The position numbers and the translations under genes were made by a program. This document shows positions 1-5,622 of a DNA stretch of 7,224 bases, piece by piece; position 1 is the first letter of the stretch; every line of letters begins with the position of its first letter. The notes below the pieces were generated by a model. The model ran no database searches. It saw only the letters and a list, made by a program, of their open reading frames with translations, and was not told where the DNA came from. This DNA is from Clostridia bacterium (lineage in GTDB: Bacteria > Bacillota_A > Clostridia > Oscillospirales > CAG-272), in NCBI GenBank assembly GCA_017501175.1, contig JAFVXK010000023.1:1-7224 (forward strand), read 5' to 3'.

Positions 1-403
1 GAGCGGCCTGGTTGTGATTTTCGCCTGCATAAACGTGAAGGCGAGTGAATGCCTTGTCGCCAAGAGAGTTGTGGGGGAGCATGCCCTTAACAGCGAGCTC
101 CATAGCCATCTCGGGACGGGTAGCCATAAGGGTCTTGTAGTTTACTTCCTTAAGACCGCCGATGTATCCGGAGTGGTGACGGTAGAACTTCTGCTCGAGC
201 TTCTTACCGGTGAGCACTGCCTTGTCTGCGTTTACGATGATAACGAACTCACCGCAATCAGCGTGGGGAGTGAACTCGGGTCTGTGCTTGCCGCGAAGAA
301 TGTTAGCAGCCTTAACAGCGGTCTTGCCGAGAGGCTTGCCTGCGGCATCAATTACGAACCATCTGCGCTCGATGGTGTCTTTGTTTGCCATGAATGTTGA
401 CAT
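1..403 (-). CDS. rplM: 50S ribosomal protein L13 (3' end cut by window edge)
   Basis: Large-subunit ribosomal protein L13, an early-assembling 23S rRNA-binding protein. The visible 134 residues match the family along their whole length: an N-terminal RRWFVIDAAGKPLGKTA segment, the KHRPEFTPHADCGEFVIIVNA core, KFYRHHSGYIGGLK near residues 72-84, the VKGMLPHNSLG signature near 104-114, and LHVYAGENHNQA at the end. L13 is usually about 142-150 residues, so only roughly ten residues are missing past the left edge. I chose ATG at 401-403 because AGGAGG lies 9 nt upstream. The second ATG at 389-391 is in frame but would be 21 nt from that site. A sigma-A promoter and a hairpin precede the gene. In most bacteria rpsI (S9) follows, which would lie outside the window (inference). 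Confidence 0.97.
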   Translation of the reverse strand, partial: MSTFMANKDTIERRWFVIDAAGKPLGKTAVKAANILRGKHRPEFTPHADCGEFVIIVNADKAVLTGKKLEQKFYRHHSGYIGGLKEVNYKTLMATRPEMAMELAVKGMLPHNSLGDKAFTRLHVYAGENHNQAA

Positions 404-412
404 TTTGATTTT

Positions 413-418
413 CCTCCT
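413..418 (-). promoter_or_regulatory. Ribosome binding site of rplM
   Basis: A perfect AGGAGG on the minus strand, 9 nt before the ATG at 403. It decides the start in favour of the first of two nearby in-frame ATG codons. Confidence 0.9.
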
Positions 419-431
419 GTTTTTTGGTTTC

Positions 432-448
432 GCCGAGCCGCGCTCGGC
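432..448 (-). promoter_or_regulatory. 5' UTR hairpin of rplM, candidate ribosomal-protein leader
   Basis: A perfect 7-bp GC-rich inverted repeat, GCCGAGC-GCG-GCTCGGC. It lies about 15 nt downstream of the predicted transcription start and 13 nt before the AGGAGG site. No U-tract follows, so it is not an intrinsic terminator. Firmicute L13 operons are known to carry a leader RNA (the L13 leader) thought to mediate autoregulation. Position and compactness fit such an element, but I cannot verify the consensus by eye. It could also simply stabilise the 5' end of the transcript. Confidence 0.5.
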
Positions 449-469
449 TATCTTTTCACAAGCCTACAT

Positions 470-498
470 ATTATAGCACATTGGTGCCCGATTGTCAA
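470..498 (-). promoter_or_regulatory. Consensus sigma-A promoter of rplM
   Basis: On the minus strand a perfect -35 TTGACA (493-498) and a perfect -10 TATAAT (470-475) are separated by exactly 17 bp. Transcription should start near 463, giving a leader of about 60 nt before the rplM ATG. Immediately upstream (503-518) are A and T tracts, AAAAAGTTTTAAAAAA, which look like an UP element. All of this suits a strongly expressed, growth-rate-dependent ribosomal protein gene. Confidence 0.93.
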
Positions 499-677
499 CA
501 CCTTTTTTAAAACTTTTTCCCGTAAAAATGATTTAGAAATCGAAAGCTCTCAAAATCTCGCAAATGCTCTTAAATGCTCTCGTTTTCTAAAACGTGAAAA
601 ATAATTTTTTTCGAAAATAATTTAAAAAATTCGTGATTTTGCTCATAAATGCAGAGCTTTATCTGTAATAAATCAAC
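499..677. other. AT-rich gene-free stretch upstream of rplM
   Basis: No coding region can be supported between the terminator at 678-708 and the rplM promoter. The stretch is very AT-rich, with A and T homopolymer tracts especially at 595-640. It holds the UP-like tracts next to the rplM -35 box, a small cluster of degenerate 10-bp direct repeats (543-581), and a perfect CGTTTT-CT-AAAACG inverted repeat (581-594) whose 2-nt loop is too tight for a good RNA hairpin. I see no tRNA, attachment site or second promoter. Confidence 0.6.
543..581. repeat. Degenerate 10-bp direct repeats upstream of rplM
   Basis: Two adjacent near-identical units, AAATGCTCTT (562-571) and AAATGCTCTC (572-581), are preceded by two weaker relatives, AAAGCTCTC (543-551) and AAAATCTCGC (552-561). 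Read on the minus strand the core is GAGAGCATTT. They sit about 45-85 bp upstream of the rplM -35 box. They could be an activator or DNA-bending site phased near one helical turn, or only low-complexity drift in AT-rich DNA. Confidence 0.4.
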
Positions 678-708
678 AAAAAGAGAGGGGCTGACGACTC
701 AGACCCTC
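678..708 (-). terminator. Intrinsic terminator after the small four-cysteine gene
   Basis: On the minus strand GAGGGTCTGA, loop GTCG, TCAGCCCCTC forms a 10-position stem (685-708) with one T-C mismatch. It is followed by TCTTTTTG. The stem begins 4 nt after the TAA stop at 713-715. It ends the Mrr-like/small-gene unit and insulates the rplM promoter downstream. Confidence 0.88.
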
Positions 709-712
709 CGAG

Positions 713-916
713 TTATATCTGCCTTTGTACGCTTTTGTACTCGTCGTAGAAACGGTAGTAGTGACAGCCGTTTGTGTTTCTTGATATAAATCTTGACATC
801 TCGTCCTCGTCAAGATTCATATTGCAGGTGTAGGAATCTGTGTATTCGTCGTAAACGTAAAACTCACAGCTCTCGCAGCTTCCAACCTGGCGCTTTCCGT
901 ATTTACTGAAGTCCAT
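713..916 (-). CDS. Small acidic four-cysteine protein, DUF6472-like (67 aa)
   Basis: A 67-residue protein rich in Asp, Glu and Tyr. Four cysteines, C14, C17, C31 and C51, are arranged CX2C-X13-C-X19-C, which suggests a small zinc- or iron-binding fold. The CESC pair, the CNMNLDEDEM stretch (31-40) and CHYYRFYDEY near the end resemble, from memory, the uncharacterised Clostridia family DUF6472. There is no signal peptide or membrane segment. The ATG at 914-916 has AGGAG (923-927) 6 nt upstream, and a strong terminator follows the stop, so I regard the gene as real. It lies 65 nt after the Mrr-like gene with no convincing terminator between, so co-transcription is possible. A weak TTGGTG-N18-TATAAA (937-966) could also give it its own promoter. 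Function is unknown. Confidence 0.8.
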   Translation of the reverse strand: MDFSKYGKRQVGSCESCEFYVYDEYTDSYTCNMNLDEDEMSRFISRNTNGCHYYRFYDEYKSVQRQI

Positions 917-926
917 ATTCCTCTCC

Positions 927-946
927 TTTATATGAATTTATATGAA
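927..946 (-). repeat. Exact 10-bp tandem repeat in the leader of the small gene
   Basis: TTCATATAAA occurs twice head to tail on the minus strand (937-946, then 927-936), ending at the AGGAG site of the small gene. Each copy contains a TATAAA that could act as a -10 box. The upstream copy is 18 bp from a weak TTGGTG -35 (961-966), which would start transcription near 930. This may be a duplicated promoter element, an operator pair or chance. Confidence 0.5.
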
Positions 947-981
947 AAAATCACCGCTAACACCAAGGTAGCACTTTGCCA

Positions 982-1980
982 TTAAATAATCCTTTCGTCA
1001 AGCGCGTATCCGCCATCGGTCTTCTTTATTCCGTAGAGGCACACAAGCGCCATAGAGAAGAGTCTGTCGCCGTTCACGCCAACGCAATTATCGAGGTCGT
1101 CAAGGAATTTTTTTGCGACAGGGTGAAAGTCCGACGTTATCGCGTAAATTCCGCGCGAGCCTTGTTTTGCGCAAACTGCACCGTAGAAGCCTCGCACGTC
1201 GGTTTCGCTCGTTATTTCAACCCTGTTTTTCGTCTGTACCATTATGGTTTCACGGAAACCGAGAGCGTCCTGCGTTTTGAGAATTCCGTCAATTCCGCCG
1301 TCATCAGAGCCCCCAACGACGTAGCATTCGAGAATTTTCTTTCCGTGCTTTGTAGCGTATTTTTCGATAAGCGCCATAAAATAATTCTCAAAAAATTCAC
1401 CGCCGCGCCTATGTATTCTAGCTAAAAAGTCACTCCTTAGCGAGAGCATAGCGTTGATGTCATCAGCACGCGCGACGAGCTTCGGAGAAAGAGAGTAGAG
1501 CATACCGTCGCTTGTCAGTGCGCCCTCCGCGGTAAGCCTTTTCAATAGCTGTCCGACGTAGGAGAACACCTTGTCGTCGTCCTTCGTAGATGGGGTCTTA
1601 TCCGCGCCGAGCGCTTTTTTTATATGCTCTCGCAGAGCCGCTTTCGTCATAGACCGAGCGGAAAGCGCCTTTATTATCTCGCTCTCGCATTTCTCAATTC
1701 TGACTGCCACCGGCTTATCGGGAACAAGGCTGTATTTTCCGTCCCCGTCAAGCATCAGTATTCCCGATGCGTGCATTTCGTTTATTACCGTGCCTATTTT
1801 GCTTCGAAGAATGTTTTGCTGACTGTTGGTGCTTCGGTTCGCAAGCTCCTCGCGCGATAGACCAAGCGCATCTATGCAGTTTGCAATCAGTCTTTTTCGG
1901 CTGTATGATTTTTTCTCAAGCGTTTCGGTTATTATCCGATACAGCTTCGAGTGATTTACGCGTCTTGGCATAACTGTCAC
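982..1980 (-). CDS. Mrr-family (type IV-like) restriction endonuclease with tandem N-terminal winged-helix modules
   Basis: A 332-residue protein whose C-terminal part (about 185-315) is an Mrr-type PD-(D/E)xK nuclease. GGEFFENYF (193-201) supplies the helical glutamate, SDDGGIDG (225-232) the catalytic aspartate D231, and VQTKNR (248-253) the Q249-x-K251 pair. GIYAITSDFHPVAKKF (277-292) is the usual following strand and helix. Known relatives cut modified DNA in the cytoplasm; the target here is not known. Residues 11-86 and 97-166 look like two copies of one DNA-binding winged-helix module, each ending in an S-x-(I/V)-G helix and a short YSL wing strand. The first codon may be GTG at 1978-1980 (AAGGA 9 nt upstream) or ATG at 1969-1971 (GAAGGG 11 nt upstream); a promoter with -10 at 1995-2000 would favour the ATG. 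No methyltransferase or specificity subunit is present in the window, so it acts alone or serves another role. Confidence 0.85.
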   Translation of the reverse strand: MTVMPRRVNHSKLYRIITETLEKKSYSRKRLIANCIDALGLSREELANRSTNSQQNILRSKIGTVINEMHASGILMLDGDGKYSLVPDKPVAVRIEKCESEIIKALSARSMTKAALREHIKKALGADKTPSTKDDDKVFSYVGQLLKRLTAEGALTSDGMLYSLSPKLVARADDINAMLSLRSDFLARIHRRGGEFFENYFMALIEKYATKHGKKILECYVVGGSDDGGIDGILKTQDALGFRETIMVQTKNRVEITSETDVRGFYGAVCAKQGSRGIYAITSDFHPVAKKFLDDLDNCVGVNGDRLFSMALVCLYGIKKTDGGYALDERII

Positions 1981-1994
1981 CGCCCTTCGTCCTT

Positions 1995-2023
1995 ATTTTA
2001 TCATAAAACGCGCACAAATGCAA
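1995..2023 (-). promoter_or_regulatory. Possible promoter of the Mrr-like gene
   Basis: On the minus strand TTGCAT (2018-2023) and TAAAAT (1995-2000) are 17 bp apart. Transcription would begin near 1988, leaving a leader of under 20 nt, which would make the ATG at 1971 the better start. The promoter lies just after the exporter terminator, consistent with a separate unit. An inverted repeat overlaps it. The match to consensus is moderate. Confidence 0.4.
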
Positions 2024-2030
2024 GCGTTTT
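2005..2030. repeat. Inverted repeat overlapping the Mrr promoter region
   Basis: A perfect 7-bp inverted repeat, AAAACGC (2005-2011) and GCGTTTT (2024-2030), with a 12-bp spacer. Its half-sites overlap the proposed spacer and -35 region of the Mrr-like gene. The two-half-site geometry would suit a dimeric repressor, perhaps the gene's own winged-helix domains (inference). Confidence 0.4.
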
Positions 2031-2072
2031 AAAAAAATACCGCCCCGAACCGATTAAGGCTCGCGGGGCGGT
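2031..2072 (-). terminator. Strong intrinsic terminator after the ABC exporter pair
   Basis: On the minus strand ACCGCCCCG (2064-2072) pairs perfectly with CGGGGCGGT (2039-2047). Further weak pairing is possible inside the 16-nt loop (GAGCC with GGTTC). An A and then seven T residues follow (2031-2038). The stem starts 6 nt after the TGA stop of the second exporter gene. Read in the opposite direction it has only four T residues, so it is mainly one-directional. Confidence 0.93.
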
Positions 2073-2078
2073 TTTGCG

Positions 2079-3851
2079 TCAGTGCGCGAACTGACTGTTA
2101 TAAAGCTCGGCGTAGAAGCCGTCTTTTTTCAAAAGCTCTGTATGAGTACCGCTTTCGACGACGTTGCCGTCACGCATAACGAGGATAATATCCGCTTCGC
2201 GTATTGTCGAAAGCCTGTGCGCGACGATAAAGCTCGTTCTTCCTCGCATAAGCTCGGCGAATGCCTTCTGTATGCGCATTTCGGTTCGGGTGTCTATCGA
2301 AGAGGTCGCCTCGTCGAGTATGAGAAGCGGCGGTAGCGCGAGCATTACACGAGTGATGGAGAGTAGCTGCTTTTGTCCCTCGGAGAGCTCCTCGCCGCCC
2401 TCGCCTATCAAAGTATCATAGCCGCGCTTCAGCCTTTTTATGAAGCCGTGCGCGTGAGCCGCCTTCGCCGCCGCTACGATTTCCTCGTCGGTGGCGTCGG
2501 ACTTTCCGAAAGCTATGTTTTCTCTGACGGTTCCGCTCTTAAGCCAGGTGTCCTGAAGAACCATTCCGTAGGACGCGCGCAGACTGTCGCGAGTTACGTC
2601 ACGTATGTCCTGCCCGTCAATCCTGACCGCGCCGCCCGTGACGTCGTAAAATCGCATAAGCAGGTTGATAACCGTGGTCTTGCCACAGCCGGTAGGACCG
2701 ACTATGGCAACTCTCTGTCCCGGCTTCACCTTTAAATTGAAGTTTTCTATGAGAGGCTTATCGGGGGTGTATGAGAACTTAACCTCGGAAAGCTCAACCT
2801 CGCCCGCGGCATCTTTGAGAACCTTCGCGTCCTTTTTATCGGGGACTTCGGCTGGAGCTTCGATAAGCTCGAAAACTCTTGAAGCCGACGCGAGTGCGTT
2901 TTGGAACTCGGCAAAAATGCCCGAAATTTCATTGAACGGCTTCGTATATTGATTGGAATAAGAAAGGATACAGGAGAACTGACCTATTGTGAATGCCGCA
3001 GCGCCTGCGCCGGCTGTCGATATTGCAATAAGAGCGCCGACAAGAGCCGTCATCGCATATACGACGCTGTTAACGAAGCGTGTCGTGGGATTTGTCAGGG
3101 AAGAGAAGAATATCGCGCGAAGCGCCGCCTTTTCAAGTCTGGAGTTGACCTCGTCGAATTTCTCAATAGCCTCGTTTTCGTGAGAGAATGCCTTGACTAC
3201 CTTCTGATTGCCGAGAAGCTCCTCTATAAGTGCGGTTTGTTCGCCCTCGGTTTCAGAGCGCTCGCGGAACATTTTATAGGTTCGCGACGAGATGAATTTT
3301 GCGATAAATATGGAGATAGGAGTGAGCAGAACTACAACGAGCGCGATTATTGGGTTAATAACCAGCATAAACACAAGCGTTCCGACAATGGTCAAAGCGC
3401 CTGTAAACACCTGTGTAAATCCGAGCAAAAGTCCCTCGGAAAAGCGCTCGGTGTCGTTGATGACGCGGTTCACCGTGTCACCCCTCTGATGCGAGTCAAG
3501 ATAGGAAAGCGGAAGCCTCTCGATGTGCGAAAAGGCGTCGTTTCTTATATCTCTTGCAACGTGGTAGGCTATTCTGTTGTTGATGGTGCTCATCAGCCAC
3601 TGCGAAAGCGCGGTTATTCCTATAAGCACTATCGCCTCGAAAAGCAGAGGTATTATTCCGCCGAGGTCAACCTGCCCCTTCTCAACAATAAGGTCGATAG
3701 CCTCGCCTATGAGTATCGGCACGTAAAGCGTGAGCGCTACCGTAACAAGCGCAAGTAGCATCGATACGGGGAGCAAGAGCTTGTATCTCCCTATATATCC
3801 AAGCACCTTTTTCATAGTACCCGGAGCTGCTTTTTGTATTTTCTTTGCCAT
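2079..3851 (-). CDS. Heterodimeric ABC exporter, catalytic subunit (TM288/BmrD-like, 590 aa)
   Basis: An ABC half-transporter of the inner membrane: a six-helix transmembrane domain (about 18-325) followed by a nucleotide-binding domain (about 350-585). Visible motifs are A-loop Y361, Walker A GPTGCGKTT (385-393), Q-loop Q433, signature LSEGQKQ (489-495), Walker B LLILDEATSS with catalytic E514, D-loop SSID (517-520) and switch H545. Glutamate and histidine are intact, so this subunit supplies the working catalytic site. Its LSEGQ instead of LSGGQ would complete the degenerate site of the partner. The start is ATG at 3849-3851, one nucleotide after the stop of the upstream subunit, with AAGGAGG 6 nt before it; a further in-frame ATG at 3890 lies inside the upstream gene and has no comparable site. 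By analogy with BmrCD and LmrCD it probably exports hydrophobic drugs, lipids or peptides; the substrate cannot be read from sequence. Confidence 0.93.
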   Translation of the reverse strand: MAKKIQKAAPGTMKKVLGYIGRYKLLLPVSMLLALVTVALTLYVPILIGEAIDLIVEKGQVDLGGIIPLLFEAIVLIGITALSQWLMSTINNRIAYHVARDIRNDAFSHIERLPLSYLDSHQRGDTVNRVINDTERFSEGLLLGFTQVFTGALTIVGTLVFMLVINPIIALVVVLLTPISIFIAKFISSRTYKMFRERSETEGEQTALIEELLGNQKVVKAFSHENEAIEKFDEVNSRLEKAALRAIFFSSLTNPTTRFVNSVVYAMTALVGALIAISTAGAGAAAFTIGQFSCILSYSNQYTKPFNEISGIFAEFQNALASASRVFELIEAPAEVPDKKDAKVLKDAAGEVELSEVKFSYTPDKPLIENFNLKVKPGQRVAIVGPTGCGKTTVINLLMRFYDVTGGAVRIDGQDIRDVTRDSLRASYGMVLQDTWLKSGTVRENIAFGKSDATDEEIVAAAKAAHAHGFIKRLKRGYDTLIGEGGEELSEGQKQLLSITRVMLALPPLLILDEATSSIDTRTEMRIQKAFAELMRGRTSFIVAHRLSTIREADIILVMRDGNVVESGTHTELLKKDGFYAELYNSQFAH

Positions 3852-3852
3852 A

Positions 3853-5568
3853 CTACGCCTCCTTCTTAAACTGTGAGTCGTAGATTTCACGGTACACGGA
3901 GCAGGACGAGAGGAGCTCGTCGTGAGTACCCATGCCGACGCACTCGCCGTCGTCGAGGACGATTATTTTATCCGCGTACATTACCGATGCCGCCCTCTGC
4001 GAAACGATAAACGTGGTCGTATTGCCGTTCATATCGCGGATAGCCCGCCTTAGCGACGCGTCGGTTGCATAGTCGAGGGCAGACGCAGAATCGTCGAGAA
4101 TAAGTATTTTAGGTGCGCCTACCAGAGCTCTTGCAATGGTGAGCCTCTGCCTTTGACCACCCGAGAGGTTCTTTCCGCCCTGCTCAATGAGAGCGTCAAG
4201 ACCGCCCTTGTCCTCGACAACACGGGTTGCCTGCGCAATATCAAGCGCGCGGTACATTTCACTGTCGCAGGCGTCACCCTTGCCAAAGGCAAGATTTTCT
4301 CTGACAGTACCCCCAAATAGAACCGCCTTTTGCGGTACTACGCCAATTTTTTCGCGAAGTCCCGCCTCAGAGTAGGAGTGTATCTCCTTGCCGAAAATTC
4401 TGACCTCGCCCTCGGTAGCGTCGTAAAAGCCTGGGATAAGGTTGACGAGTGAGGTTTTACCCGAGCCCGTGCCTCCAATAATTCCAATAGTTTCACCAAC
4501 GCGCGCCCCAAACGAGATAGTGTCAAGCGACGGAGCGCCGCCGCCATTGTAGGTAAGAGAAACCTTATCAAATTCAACCGCATACTCGCACTCCTCAAAA
4601 TCGGTTTTTTCTCCGAAGCTCGAGGTGTGAGGAGTATCCAGAAGCCTTTCTATTCTTCCCGCAGATGCAATAGCCTTTGTGATGCTGATGATGAGGTTTG
4701 CAAGCTTTATAAGCTCTACGAGTATCTGCGACATATAGTTATAAAGAGCAATAACCTGTCCCTGCGAAAGCTCGCCGAGCTCAACTCTGAGAGCGCCGCT
4801 GTATATCAGCCAAACGATAGCAAGGTTAATAATTACGTAGGTAAGAGGATTAAGCAATGCCGAAATCCAACCGACGCGCTTTTGGGTGTGCGTTAAAGCG
4901 TCGTTTTGCTCCTTGAATTTGGCTATCTCGTCGTCTTCCTTGCGGAAGGCACGGATTACCCTCGCACCCGCGAGATTTTCCCTTGTAGAGAGAAGTATCC
5001 TGTCGATGCCCCCTTGAACCTTCTTGTAAAGAGGCATAGAAATCAGCATAATTCCAAATACCACTACGGAAAGAAGCGGTATCACCGCGATAAAAGAAAC
5101 CGAAGCGTCAAAATCAATGGAAAGCGCCATTATCATAGCGCCAAAGACTACGAAGGGGGAGCGCAAGAGAAGTCTTAGAGCAAGATTAAGTCCTGACTGC
5201 ACCTTTTCGGTATCAGCTGTCATTCTCGTTATCATCGTTGACGTACCAAGCGCGTCAATATCCGAATATGAGAAGTCCTGCATATGAACGAAGAGCGCTC
5301 GTCTTAGCTTCGAGGTGACCCCAACCGATGCCTTCGCAGAGAAGTACTGCGCGACAACCGAAAATCCAAGTCCCAAAGCTCCGAGTAGGAGTAAAACAAG
5401 TGCACCGATGGATATGGCAGAGGTGTCACCGGCTTTGATACCGCTGTCAATCATATAGGCGATAATGAGGGGGACAGCAAGCTCAAGAGATGCCTCAATA
5501 AGCTTGAATAAAGGGCCGAGAATACTCTCCTTTGCGTACCCGCGTAGGTATTGTATCAGTCTTTTCAT
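3853..5568 (-). CDS. Heterodimeric ABC exporter, degenerate-site subunit (TM287/BmrC-like, 571 aa)
   Basis: An ABC half-transporter with about six transmembrane helices (near 14-40, 50-75, 128-150, 155-178, 238-260, 267-297) and a C-terminal nucleotide-binding domain. Motifs are A-loop Y340, Walker A GGTGSGKTS (365-373), Q-loop Q413, a canonical signature LSGGQRQ (468-474), Walker B ILILDDSASALD and switch region IVSQR. The catalytic glutamate is replaced by D493 and the switch histidine by Q524. These are the hallmark changes of the non-hydrolysing site in TM287/288-type heterodimers, so this subunit should bind ATP there with little hydrolysis. Its intact signature serves the partner's active site. 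The ATG at 5566-5568 has AAGGA (5575-5579) 6 nt upstream. The TAG stop is one nucleotide before the partner's ATG, so the two are translated together. Confidence 0.94.
   Translation of the reverse strand: MKRLIQYLRGYAKESILGPLFKLIEASLELAVPLIIAYMIDSGIKAGDTSAISIGALVLLLLGALGLGFSVVAQYFSAKASVGVTSKLRRALFVHMQDFSYSDIDALGTSTMITRMTADTEKVQSGLNLALRLLLRSPFVVFGAMIMALSIDFDASVSFIAVIPLLSVVVFGIMLISMPLYKKVQGGIDRILLSTRENLAGARVIRAFRKEDDEIAKFKEQNDALTHTQKRVGWISALLNPLTYVIINLAIVWLIYSGALRVELGELSQGQVIALYNYMSQILVELIKLANLIISITKAIASAGRIERLLDTPHTSSFGEKTDFEECEYAVEFDKVSLTYNGGGAPSLDTISFGARVGETIGIIGGTGSGKTSLVNLIPGFYDATEGEVRIFGKEIHSYSEAGLREKIGVVPQKAVLFGGTVRENLAFGKGDACDSEMYRALDIAQATRVVEDKGGLDALIEQGGKNLSGGQRQRLTIARALVGAPKILILDDSASALDYATDASLRRAIRDMNGNTTTFIVSQRAASVMYADKIIVLDDGECVGMGTHDELLSSCSVYREIYDSQFKKEA
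3858..3864 (-). promoter_or_regulatory. Ribosome binding site of the second exporter gene, inside the first
   Basis: AAGGAGG lies in the last codons of the upstream subunit, 6 nt before the ATG at 3851. It fixes the start of the downstream subunit and makes the longer in-frame start at 3890 unlikely. The strong site just before a TAG-T-ATG junction fits coupled translation and balanced subunit amounts. Confidence 0.88.
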
Positions 5569-5622
5569 TTAATATCCTTAAAAATGTTTTTGAGAGAAAA
5601 ACGCAAAAATGGCGGAAAAAGT
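5569..5622 (-). other. Short AT-rich gap between epimerase and exporter, with weak hairpin
   Basis: The gap is 54 nt long. On the minus strand GTTTTT-CTCTC-AAAAAC (5586-5602) forms a 6-bp stem, five A-T pairs plus one G-C, followed by ATTTTTAAGG. The stem is too weak for an efficient terminator but might cause partial termination ahead of the exporter pair. I see no convincing promoter, so the exporter genes are probably transcribed from upstream or from a promoter inside the epimerase gene. Confidence 0.4.

Noticed and set aside
14..400. Open frame of 128 codons on the plus strand
   Set aside because: It is antisense to rplM, whose translation is unmistakably L13.
543..581. CRISPR-like repeats
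   Set aside because: The units are only about 10 bp, head to tail without spacers, and degenerate. No cas gene is present.
581..594. CGTTTT-CT-AAAACG inverted repeat as a terminator
   Set aside because: The loop is only 2 nt and the stem is AT-rich. A much better terminator for the preceding unit already lies at 678-708.
976..1425. Open frame of 149 codons on the plus strand
   Set aside because: It is a shadow of the nuclease domain of the Mrr-like gene on the other strand and has no ribosome binding site.
713..1980. Toxin-antitoxin or restriction-modification pair made of the Mrr-like gene and the small cysteine gene
   Set aside because: The small protein has no methyltransferase motif and no known antitoxin resemblance. 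Gene order and a 65-nt gap alone do not support a pair, so it is kept only as a speculative link.
2901..3758. Long open frame of 285 codons on the plus strand
   Set aside because: It lies antisense within the exporter gene, which has clear ABC motifs. Its translation is rich in Cys, Arg and Lys with no recognisable domain, and no ribosome binding site or promoter supports it.
3852..3890. N-terminal extension of the second exporter subunit (start at 3890)
   Set aside because: It would overlap the upstream gene by 38 nt and add a short arginine-rich tail without a ribosome binding site. The ATG at 3851 has AAGGAGG at ideal distance.
5569..5622. Riboswitch or promoter ahead of the exporter pair
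   Set aside because: The gap is only 54 nt with a weak A-T hairpin. No -35/-10 pair with acceptable spacing and no known riboswitch core can be seen.
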